A DNA stretch of 36,198 bases from Candidatus Saccharimonadota bacterium (GTDB lineage: Bacteria; Patescibacteriota; Saccharimonadia; Saccharimonadales; Saccharimonadaceae), in contig JAFRJK010000007.1 of assembly GCA_017432305.1 (NCBI GenBank), positions 1 to 36,198 of the forward strand. The letters are read 5' to 3'. How positions within the stretch are numbered: the first letter of the stretch is position 1; each line of letters starts with the position of its first letter. Shown piece after piece: positions 22,477 to 29,358 of this stretch. Under the pieces are notes generated by a model. It saw nothing but the letters and a program-made list of their open reading frames with translations, was not told the DNA's origin and did no database searches. The position numbers and the translations under genes were made by a program.

Positions 22477-23673
22477 ATGCCTGAAATTAAACCTACAGAG
22501 GTGGAAAGTACAGCAAGCATTAAAGTTGTGGGCGTTGGTGGAGCCGGTGGCTCTGCAATTAACCGGATGAAGGAAGTCGGTCTTACTGGCGTTGAGTTCG
22601 TCGCGATTAACACCGATGCACAAGCTTTGCATCATTCTGATGCAGATACAAAAGTTCATATCGGCCAAGGTCTTGGTGCTGGTGGCGATCCTGAGAAAGG
22701 TCGCGAGGCAGCAGAAGAAAGCCGTGAGAATATCGGTAAAGCACTTGATGGAGCTGATATGGTCTTCATTACACTCGGTGCTGGTGGTGGTACTGGTTCT
22801 GGTGCTGGTCCGATTGTTGCGAAAGAGGCAAGAGATCGCGATATCTTAACTGTTGGTGTCGTGACAAAACCATTTACTTTCGAAGGTGCACAAAGAAAAT
22901 ACAATGCTGATGTCGCCGTAAATGAGCTTTCGGGTGAAGTTGATGCTTTAATTACTATTCCGAATGATCGCTTACTCCAAACGATTGATCCGAGAACTCC
23001 GCTTCTTGAAACTTTCAAGATTGCAGATGATGTTCTCCGTCAAGGTGTCCAGGGTATCTCGGAACTTATTACTGAGCACGCTTTAATTAACCTCGACTTT
23101 GCCGATGTTAAGGCAATTATGAAGAATGCTGGTTCGGCACTTATGGGTATTGGTAGAGCAAGTGGTGAGAACCGTGCAAAAGAAGCGGCAAGACAAGCTA
23201 TTGAATCCCCACTTATTGAAGTTAAAATCGACGGTGCTAGAGGAGTCCTCTTTTCGGTTGCTGGTGGCTACGATATGTCGATGAGCGAAATCCAAGAAGC
23301 GGCGGAAGAAATTACTGGTGCAGTTTCGCCAGATGCAAATATCATCTTTGGTGCTTCGGTTAGACCTGAACTTAACGATGAAATTGTTATTACAGTTGTT
23401 GCAACTGGGTTTGATTCTGATTATTATCGCCAAAAACGCGCTGAAGAAGCAATTGCAGCAGAACGTGAAGCTGTGGCGGCTGAGACGAGCGCAACTTTTG
23501 GTGGAACAATCGTAAATAACGAGCCAAAAGAATCGAGTGAATCTAACGAAAAAGAAGTTGCTCCGGCTAAAGATAACAAATGGGGAAATGTTGATAAACC
23601 AGTAGAAGAAGACGAGGAAGGCGATCTCGACATCCCGCCATCACTACGCGCCCGATTACGTGGCAAAAAATAA
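22477..23673 (+). CDS. ftsZ: Cell division protein FtsZ
   Basis: This 398-aa tubulin-like GTPase forms the division ring. The nucleotide-binding GVGGAGGSAINRM (19-31) and tubulin signature GAGGGTGSGAGP (101-112) are intact, as is the T7 synergy region NLDFADVKAIM. A disordered acidic linker leads to the C-terminal peptide DIPPSLRARLRGKK, a variant of DIPxFLRxQ that binds FtsA; Phe is replaced by Ser, with Arg-rich residues at the end. Ribosome-binding site GTGAGGAAAAAAG. The downstream NrdR-like gene begins 27 bp after the stop. Confidence 0.96.
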   Translation: MPEIKPTEVESTASIKVVGVGGAGGSAINRMKEVGLTGVEFVAINTDAQALHHSDADTKVHIGQGLGAGGDPEKGREAAEESRENIGKALDGADMVFITLGAGGGTGSGAGPIVAKEARDRDILTVGVVTKPFTFEGAQRKYNADVAVNELSGEVDALITIPNDRLLQTIDPRTPLLETFKIADDVLRQGVQGISELITEHALINLDFADVKAIMKNAGSALMGIGRASGENRAKEAARQAIESPLIEVKIDGARGVLFSVAGGYDMSMSEIQEAAEEITGAVSPDANIIFGASVRPELNDEIVITVVATGFDSDYYRQKRAEEAIAAEREAVAAETSATFGGTIVNNEPKESSESNEKEVAPAKDNKWGNVDKPVEEDEEGDLDIPPSLRARLRGKK

Positions 23674-23700
23674 ATTCTTGAACTAAATTAGGGAGAAAAC

Positions 23701-24159
23701 ATGGCTAACAATATAAATATCGGAGACAGTAAAGTCTTAGAAAGCCGTGAGACTCCTGACGGAACGATGATTCGTCGCCGAAGGGTGATGTCAGATGGAC
23801 GCAGATTTACCACCTACGAACGTATCGAGATGCCAGCGCTAGTCGTGAATAAACGAAGTGGCAATAAAGAACCTTTTGACCGTGATAAACTCCTCACTGC
23901 GGTTAGAAGGAGCGTTGGGAAATTCTTCAACTCCGATATGGAAGTAGAAGATGTGGTAAATAAAGTAGTTGAGCGAGTTTATGACCTCGGGCGAGATGAA
24001 ATTGAATCGAAAGAAATTGGCCAAGCAATCTTAGATGTTTTAGCAGAAGTGAATGAGGTGGCTTATGTTAGGTTTGCCTCGGTGTTCCTCGAATTTAAGA
24101 CTTTGGCGGATTTTGAAAATATTATTCGTCGTCAACGTAAAACAACAGGGAAAAAATAA
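23701..24159 (+). CDS. nrdR: NrdR-like repressor lacking zinc-ribbon cysteines
   Basis: This 152-aa protein has the whole NrdR layout: SKVLESRETPDGTMIRRRR, RRFTTYERIE, then an ATP-cone (VVNKRSGNKEPFDRDKLLTAVRRS to VAYVRFASVFLEFKTLADFE). NrdR represses ribonucleotide reductase genes using a four-cysteine zinc ribbon and dATP/ATP binding. Here all four cysteines are gone: the N-terminus reads MANNINIGDSK in place of CPxC, and the second pair is replaced by VMSDG. DNA binding must be metal-independent or lost. It lies in the ftsZ transcription unit. No reductase gene is in the window. Confidence 0.88.
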   Translation: MANNINIGDSKVLESRETPDGTMIRRRRVMSDGRRFTTYERIEMPALVVNKRSGNKEPFDRDKLLTAVRRSVGKFFNSDMEVEDVVNKVVERVYDLGRDEIESKEIGQAILDVLAEVNEVAYVRFASVFLEFKTLADFENIIRRQRKTTGKK

Positions 24160-24171
24160 GAAAGGACAAAT

Positions 24172-24435
24172 ATGAGGGTGGTAATGGTTGTTAGAGACAA
24201 CATGGAATATACAAGAGAGGCGATGGACTGGGTAGCCGAGTTTAAGAAAGAAACTGGTTACGATGTCGACATCGAAGATCCGGAAACGATCCATGGCGAG
24301 ATTTTTGCGACACATCACGACATTGTGCAATACCCGACACTTTGTGTGGTGAGTGATGAGAGTAAAATCCTCGAGAAATGGGTAGGGCACTTACCGCAAT
24401 TCGAAGAAGTGTCCTATGTTATGCGAGATGCATAA
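24172..24435 (+). CDS. Thioredoxin-fold protein without CxxC
   Basis: This 87-aa protein resembles a minimal thioredoxin/glutaredoxin fold: beta strand RVVMVVRD, helix EAMDWVAEFKKETGY, a second beta-alpha unit, and the cis-proline segment IVQYPTLCVV, ending KWVGHLPQFEEVSYVM. The place where CxxC would stand (DNMEYTRE) has no cysteine, so it cannot do dithiol chemistry. It is 12 bp behind the NrdR-like gene with AAAGGA as ribosome-binding site, so probably cotranscribed from ftsZ. A binding or scaffolding role is possible. Confidence 0.7.
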   Translation: MRVVMVVRDNMEYTREAMDWVAEFKKETGYDVDIEDPETIHGEIFATHHDIVQYPTLCVVSDESKILEKWVGHLPQFEEVSYVMRDA

Positions 24436-24554
24436 TTCCTGCTAAAATCGTCTATCTCAGCGTTTTTTGGCTTTTGTTTTATCTTAAATAGTGCGTTAAG
24501 CCGAGGAAATACTAATCTAGACAATTTTATCTAAGAATTATATAATAATAAATA

Positions 24555-25223
24555 ATGAATTATCGAGAGAAAGCAGACGAGCTGTTTTCTTGGGCGCTCG
24601 AACAACCTCGTGCCTCGGTTGACTTTGAAAAACACTCGAGAGATGTGGCGAGAGTTTGTGAAGAGATAGCAAAGAGAGCAGGGATGGATTCTAGCCTCGC
24701 ATACGCGAAGGGGCTTTTGCATGATTTTTATAAAGCAATCGAAAGAGATAGTAGTGTTGTTGTTGATGGAGAAGAAGTTCCAGGGATGACGCATCCATTT
24801 ACGGGTTATCGACTTTTGATGGAAAAAGGTTTTCCGGAGGGGGCGAGGGCGGCTTTGACGCATACTTTCTATAATAAGGAAGAAGTTTTAGATGGGGGAT
24901 TTGACGGAAGAATAGATAAAAAAGATGCGGAATTTTTGAAGAAGTGGCTTTTTGAAAATGAGTTTGATGACTATGATAAATTAGTTCAGCTTGCGGATAA
25001 TATGACGAGCTGGAAAGGAGTAATGACGATTGACGATAGATTTTGTGATATCTTACTTCGTCATCCAGTTTCAAAACCACAGTCGGGGCTTTCTAAACTT
25101 TATGAATTAAAAGATTATTTCGATGAAAAAATAGGGGGAAATATTTACGAAATATTTAAGGACGAGATAATAAAAACGGCAATTATGGAGCCTACTAGAA
25201 AACTCGGATTTAAGGAAGAGTAA
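24555..25223 (+). CDS. HD-domain phosphohydrolase
   Basis: This 222-aa protein has the HD metal-site pattern: H27 in EKHSRD, H56-D57 in GLLHDFYKA, H80 in MTHPFTG, H103 in ALTHTFYN, and D148 in QLADNM. Five ligands in this order with H at 80 and 103 resemble the YqeK-type di-metal HD hydrolases that cleave diadenosine tetraphosphate, but the substrate is not certain. TAGACA (24518-24523), a 17-bp spacer and TATAAT (24541-24546) form its promoter, with ATG eight bases on. Confidence 0.8.
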   Translation: MNYREKADELFSWALEQPRASVDFEKHSRDVARVCEEIAKRAGMDSSLAYAKGLLHDFYKAIERDSSVVVDGEEVPGMTHPFTGYRLLMEKGFPEGARAALTHTFYNKEEVLDGGFDGRIDKKDAEFLKKWLFENEFDDYDKLVQLADNMTSWKGVMTIDDRFCDILLRHPVSKPQSGLSKLYELKDYFDEKIGGNIYEIFKDEIIKTAIMEPTRKLGFKEE

Positions 25224-25267
25224 AAAGTAGGCCAGAACCCCAGATAAACGTTAAAAAAAGGAAAGAT

Positions 25268-28177
25268 ATGAAATATAAAGCAGGTGAGAGAAGAAGGGCG
25301 TTAGAATACGAAAAAGCCGTTTTAGAGTTTTGGAAAAAAGATAAGACTTTTGAGAAATCGGTCGAAAATAGAGATGTTGATAAGAGTTATGTGTTTTATG
25401 ACGGGCCTCCGTTTATTACGGGGAATCCACACCATGGGACGCTACTTTCTTCAATTGTGAAAGACGCGGTGCCAAGATTTTGGACGATGAAAGGGTATCG
25501 AGTTGAGAGGCGTTGGGGTTGGGATTGCCATGGTTTACCGGCAGAGAATTTTGTCGAGAAACAACTCGGGATTACTGATAGAAGGCAAATCGGAGCGGAT
25601 CCAAACGAGATGGAAAACGCAATTTCGCTCGAGAGTTATATCACGAAGGCTAGAGAGTCGATGGTTGCAAATTCAGAAACTTGGGAAGGAACGATTGCAA
25701 GAGTTGGGCGTTGGGTAGATTTTAAAGGCGCTTATCGTACGATGGATAAAGACTTTATGGAAAGCGTTTGGTGGGCGTTTAAAACTTTGTACGAAAAGGG
25801 AAAAATCTACGAAGGCCGTAAGGTTTTAATGTATGATACGAAGTTTTGTACGCCAGTTTCTAAGGTGGAAGTGACAATGGATAATGATGCCTACCAGGAG
25901 GTCACAGACCCGAGTGCATTCGTCCTATTTCGAGCTTCTTCTTCTCCATTATTCTTATTGGCGTGGACGACAACGCCTTGGACGCTTCCAGCGAACTTAG
26001 CTCTTGCGGTAAATCCGAAACTTGAATACGGAATTTATGATGTTGAGGGGAAGAAAGTAATACTCGCGAATAAATTGGCGGGGAAAGTGCTCGGCGAGGA
26101 TATAAAACCTGAACAAAAGATTAAAGGCTCTGAACTAGTTGGGATGGAATATGAACCGATTATAGAGACAGTTCCAGCAAAAGAGAGAAAAGAGGGAACT
26201 TATAAAGTCCACGGAGCAGAGTTTGTTTCTAGCGAAGATGGTACAGGAATTGTTCATATTGCACCGGCTTATGGCGAAGATGATTACGCACTCGGAACGG
26301 CGGAAGATGTAGATTTTGTTGATTGTCTAGATGAAAACGGTTATTATCTTCCGGAAGTAGCAGAGAAGTTACATGAACTTGGCGTACACGATACAGATGA
26401 AAACGGAATCGAGATTTGGGCGGGAAATAAATTTATCGCAAAAATCCTAGAAGAAAAAGGAATTGTCTATAAAATCGAATATATTAAACACGAATATCCG
26501 TTTAACCCACGCTCAAAACAAAGGATTATGTATCGAGCATTTCCAAGCTGGTTCTTTGATGTTCAAGGTTCAAAACCGTTAATGTTAGAAGAAAACGAGA
26601 ACATAAATTGGTTCCCAGAATATCTGAAACATGGACGTTTTGAGAAAAATATCGAAGCGGCGCCAGATTGGAATTTGTCACGTGATAGGTTCTGGGCAAC
26701 AGCAATGCCAGTTTGGAAAGGTGATAAAGGGACGGTTAAAGTTGTTGGGAGCTACGATGAATTGTTTGAGCTTTCGGGGGTAAGGCTCGATGATTACCAT
26801 AGACCTTGGGTGGACGAGATTGAATTCGACATCGACGGCGAACACTTTAAGAGAATTGAGAAAGTTTTAGACTGTTGGTTCGAATCGGGTTCAATGCCGT
26901 TTGCACAGCTTCATTATCCGTTTGAAAACAAGGAAAAATTTGAGAAGAATTATCCAGCAGATTTTATTGTCGAATATGTTGGGCAGGTTAGAGCATGGTT
27001 TTATTATGTCCACGTTGTTAACACGGCGCTCTTTGGGCATAATGCATATAAAAATGTGATTACAACTGGAACGCTCGCTGGAAATGATGGTAGAAAGATG
27101 AGTAAATCGCTTGGGAATTATACTGACCCGAATGAGCTTATGGATAAGTTCTCGGCGGATTCTTTAAGATTCTTATTACTTTCGAGCCCAGTACTTGCGG
27201 GCGAGGATTTTGCACTACTCGATAAAGATGTGAGCGATGTCGCAAGAAAACTTTCGATGATTTGGAATACATACGATTTCTTCACGATGTATGCGGAAGT
27301 TGATCGTTTTGACTCTTCGGATGCGATTTCTCCATCGAAATTTGAAAACCCACTTGATAAGTGGATTGTATCGCGGGTGTACCAAGTCCGAAATGAGATT
27401 ACGGAGGGGATGGAAGAGTATAATATTCCGAAGGCGGTCGAGGGAATTTTACCGTTTGTCGATGATCTTTCGAACTGGTTTGTTAGAAGAAGTCGTCGTC
27501 GTTTTTGGAAAGCACAGGATGATAGCGATAAACTCGAAGCGTATTCGACACTCTACTTCGTTTTAGTTTATCTTTCGCAAATTCTAGCACCATTTACACC
27601 ATTTCTCGCGGAAGAATTATATCAGAAGATGACGGGTTCGACCGAGTCAGTACATCTTTTAGATTGGCCAGAAGCGGACAAAATTGATGAGAAAGTCCTA
27701 GCTGAGATGGAACGATGTCGCGAAGTGATTACGGAAGGATTAGCTTTACGTATGCAAAAGTCTGATCAAGAAGATCAAATTAAGGTGCGTCAGCCGCTCT
27801 CAGAGCTCGTATATGACGGCGAAAAGCTTTCAGAGTACTACGAGCAGATTATTATGGATGAAGTTAACGTTAAGCGTGTTACAAACGGCAAAGCGATGAA
27901 ACTTGATAAGGAATTAACTGAAGAGTTGAAAGCTGAAGGATTCGCAAGAGAGCTAATTCGCTTTATCCAGGCTGGAAGAAAGAAAGCTGGACTTAATGTT
28001 GATGATAGAATTAGGCTTTCGGTTTCGTGCTTTGTTCCAGATGATTTGAAAGAGATGATTAAAAACGAAGTCTTAGCAGTCGAGTTCACGACGGATGTCA
28101 CGGCGGGGAACTTCGAATATGATGAGATTGTAAAGATTGAAGACGAGAACGTAACAATCTCGCTTGAAAAAGCCTAA
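25268..28177 (+). CDS. ileS: Isoleucyl-tRNA synthetase, type 2 (no C-terminal zinc finger)
   Basis: This 969-aa class I synthetase has HIGH as HHGT (55-58), WGWDCHGLPAENFVEK after it, the editing domain with TTPWTLPANLALAV and GTGIVHIAPAYGEDD, and KMSKS (610-614). DCWFESGSMPFAQLHYP is the form seen in eukaryotic and archaeal-like IleRS2. The C-terminal cysteine zinc finger of E. coli-type IleRS is absent. IleRS2 enzymes are generally insensitive to mupirocin. Ribosome-binding site AAAAGGAAAG. The terminator at 28196-28223 follows. Confidence 0.95.
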   Translation: MKYKAGERRRALEYEKAVLEFWKKDKTFEKSVENRDVDKSYVFYDGPPFITGNPHHGTLLSSIVKDAVPRFWTMKGYRVERRWGWDCHGLPAENFVEKQLGITDRRQIGADPNEMENAISLESYITKARESMVANSETWEGTIARVGRWVDFKGAYRTMDKDFMESVWWAFKTLYEKGKIYEGRKVLMYDTKFCTPVSKVEVTMDNDAYQEVTDPSAFVLFRASSSPLFLLAWTTTPWTLPANLALAVNPKLEYGIYDVEGKKVILANKLAGKVLGEDIKPEQKIKGSELVGMEYEPIIETVPAKERKEGTYKVHGAEFVSSEDGTGIVHIAPAYGEDDYALGTAEDVDFVDCLDENGYYLPEVAEKLHELGVHDTDENGIEIWAGNKFIAKILEEKGIVYKIEYIKHEYPFNPRSKQRIMYRAFPSWFFDVQGSKPLMLEENENINWFPEYLKHGRFEKNIEAAPDWNLSRDRFWATAMPVWKGDKGTVKVVGSYDELFELSGVRLDDYHRPWVDEIEFDIDGEHFKRIEKVLDCWFESGSMPFAQLHYPFENKEKFEKNYPADFIVEYVGQVRAWFYYVHVVNTALFGHNAYKNVITTGTLAGNDGRKMSKSLGNYTDPNELMDKFSADSLRFLLLSSPVLAGEDFALLDKDVSDVARKLSMIWNTYDFFTMYAEVDRFDSSDAISPSKFENPLDKWIVSRVYQVRNEITEGMEEYNIPKAVEGILPFVDDLSNWFVRRSRRRFWKAQDDSDKLEAYSTLYFVLVYLSQILAPFTPFLAEELYQKMTGSTESVHLLDWPEADKIDEKVLAEMERCREVITEGLALRMQKSDQEDQIKVRQPLSELVYDGEKLSEYYEQIIMDEVNVKRVTNGKAMKLDKELTEELKAEGFARELIRFIQAGRKKAGLNVDDRIRLSVSCFVPDDLKEMIKNEVLAVEFTTDVTAGNFEYDEIVKIEDENVTISLEKA

Positions 28178-28195
28178 AAGCAAAGACTTGATAAC

Positions 28196-28223
28196 AAAAA
28201 ACGGCCCTGTGGGGCTGTTTTTT
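28196..28223 (+). terminator. ileS terminator
   Basis: ACGGCCC (28201-28207), loop TGTG, GGGCTGT (28212-28218), then Ts, with flanking A5 pairing. Confidence 0.88.
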
Positions 28224-28266
28224 GTGGGTTCTCTATTGATTTTACTTTTTTGAAAAATGTGGTGTA

Positions 28267-28302
28267 AAAGGTGTTGACAAAAAAGCATAAGTGTGATACA
28301 AT
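28267..28302 (+). promoter_or_regulatory. Promoter module copy 1
   Basis: AAAGGTGTTGACAAA (28267-28281) includes TTGACA at 28274-28279. A 17-bp spacer contains AGCATAAG (28284-28291), and TACAAT is at 28297-28302. The same 15 bases and AGCATAAG recur in copy 2 at 28874-28909. Confidence 0.82.
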
Positions 28303-28691
28303 CAAAACAAGTTAGAAAAGAAAATAAAAAATAAATCAAATCTAACCGAGACAAAATAAACCCCAAAGCATAGCCGCTTAGGCATTAAAAATAAAATAAA
28401 TACATAGAACGGGAAACAAAGTCTAAAACAAAGATTAAAATAAAAAGAAAGGAAGAAGTATAAGAAAGACATTACCTATCAAAAATTAAGTAAAGGAGAA
28501 GTACATATAAAAAATAGGTAAAATAAAAACTTAATACGGAAAGGAAAAACCAATGTAACGATTAAACGCGGCCGAAAGGCCATAAAAGAGTGTTGTATAA
28601 AAAATTTGTTCAACAAAATATGAACGCTGAACGGATAGAAAAACGTAAAATGTGTTCAGGCGAGCAACAAAAATAAACAGGAGAAAATAAA
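28303..28691 (+). ncRNA. Long A-rich leader or small RNA region
   Basis: This is about 390 nt with almost no coding character, starting from a strong promoter. Complementary segments include GTTAGA (28311-28316) with TCTAAC (28341-28346) and a GGCC-GAAA-GGCC tetraloop hairpin (28570-28581). TTACCTAT (28472-28479) pairs with ATAGGTAA (28514-28521), interleaved with ATTAAGT (28485-28491) and ACTTAAT (28529-28535). A start-stop ATGTAA (28553-28558) follows AAAGGAAA. A possible 18-codon ORF is at 28620-28676. It could be a regulatory 5' UTR of the 38-aa ORF or an RNA in its own right. Confidence 0.45.
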
Positions 28692-28808
28692 ATGCCTTTT
28701 GAATTTTTCAAAAATGAGGCAGACTATTCGTCAAAACAAGAGATTTCTCCCGAGGCTGAGTTAAAAATTAAAGAACGCTTAGGGCATCTTGTGACGATAA
28801 TCAGCTAA
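28692..28808 (+). CDS. Small 38-aa protein
   Basis: This ORF of 38 codons begins MPFEFFKNEADYSSKQE and ends KERLGHLVTIIS, with a balanced charged composition and a short hydrophobic end. AGGAG lies eight bases before ATG, and a 17-bp terminator hairpin begins 12 bases after the stop. Position, ribosome-binding site and terminator support expression as the only ORF of the first promoter-module unit. No family is recognised. It could be a peptide product or a regulatory ORF. Confidence 0.55.
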   Translation: MPFEFFKNEADYSSKQEISPEAELKIKERLGHLVTIIS

Positions 28809-28820
28809 AAAATGACCTTT

Positions 28821-28859
28821 AGTTAAAAGGAACCGAACGCGATTCGGTTCTTTTTAACT
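28821..28859 (+). terminator. Long terminator after the 38-aa ORF
   Basis: AGTTAAAAGGAACCGAA (28821-28837) with TTCGGTTCTTTTTAACT (28843-28859): 17 pairs with one G-U, loop CGCGA. It separates the first unit from the second promoter copy. Confidence 0.88.
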
Positions 28860-28873
28860 GGCGGAAAGATTGT

Positions 28874-28909
28874 AAAGGTGTTGACAAAGTTAAGCATAAG
28901 CTGTAAACT
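28874..28909 (+). promoter_or_regulatory. Promoter module copy 2
   Basis: AAAGGTGTTGACAAA (28874-28888) includes TTGACA (28881-28886). A 17-bp spacer holds AGCATAAG (28892-28899), and TAAACT is at 28904-28909. It drives the 28969-34077 gene set. Confidence 0.85.
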
Positions 28910-28968
28910 AAGGGGAGAAAAGGTCATATTTTAATATAAAAACACTAAAAAGAAAGGCTCTCCACACT

Positions 28969-29358
28969 ATGACAGACGATAAAAGTAAACTTAATGAACT
29001 CCTCGAGAAGGTGAAAAATCTTCCTGAGGGTGAGGAACTTCCAGAGGATATTCTCGCAGATTTATCCCAGGAAGAAATTCTAGCGATTTACATCGAGAAA
29101 ATGATTCTCGATAAAGGTGTTGAGCCAACAGATGAACTTCGAAGCCAGCTTCTTGAAGAAATCGAAGATGACATCACAAAGGCACTCGTTTCGGCGATGC
29201 CTAGTGAACTCGTTGATAAGTTAAATAACGATATCGACAATGGCGCTTCGGACGATGCGCTCGAAGCGGCAATTAATGAATCGGGAATCGATGTGGAGAA
29301 GATTACCGATGATACTATGAATGCCTTTCGTGATAAATATCTTGGGGAGGAAAAATAA
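28969..29358 (+). CDS. Acidic helical protein, possibly DUF5663-related
   Basis: This 129-aa, strongly acidic, all-helical protein reads LSQEEILAIYIEKMILDKGV, then TDELRSQLLEEIEDDITKAL, then ASDDALEAAINESGIDVEK. The size and heptad-like leucines recall the DUF5663-like protein at 11454-11873, but the match is loose. No signal peptide or membrane span. AGAAAGG precedes ATG. Its stop overlaps the start of the 1120-aa gene by one base (TAATG), so the two are coupled and may act together; a chaperone-like or regulatory partner role is a guess. Confidence 0.72.
   Translation: MTDDKSKLNELLEKVKNLPEGEELPEDILADLSQEEILAIYIEKMILDKGVEPTDELRSQLLEEIEDDITKALVSAMPSELVDKLNNDIDNGASDDALEAAINESGIDVEKITDDTMNAFRDKYLGEEK

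Noticed and set aside
655-24159. Alternative genetic code (TGA as glycine, as in Gracilibacteria/Absconditabacteria)
   Set aside because: Conserved genes show no in-frame TGA, and TGA ends sufB and the first NMP-kinase gene.
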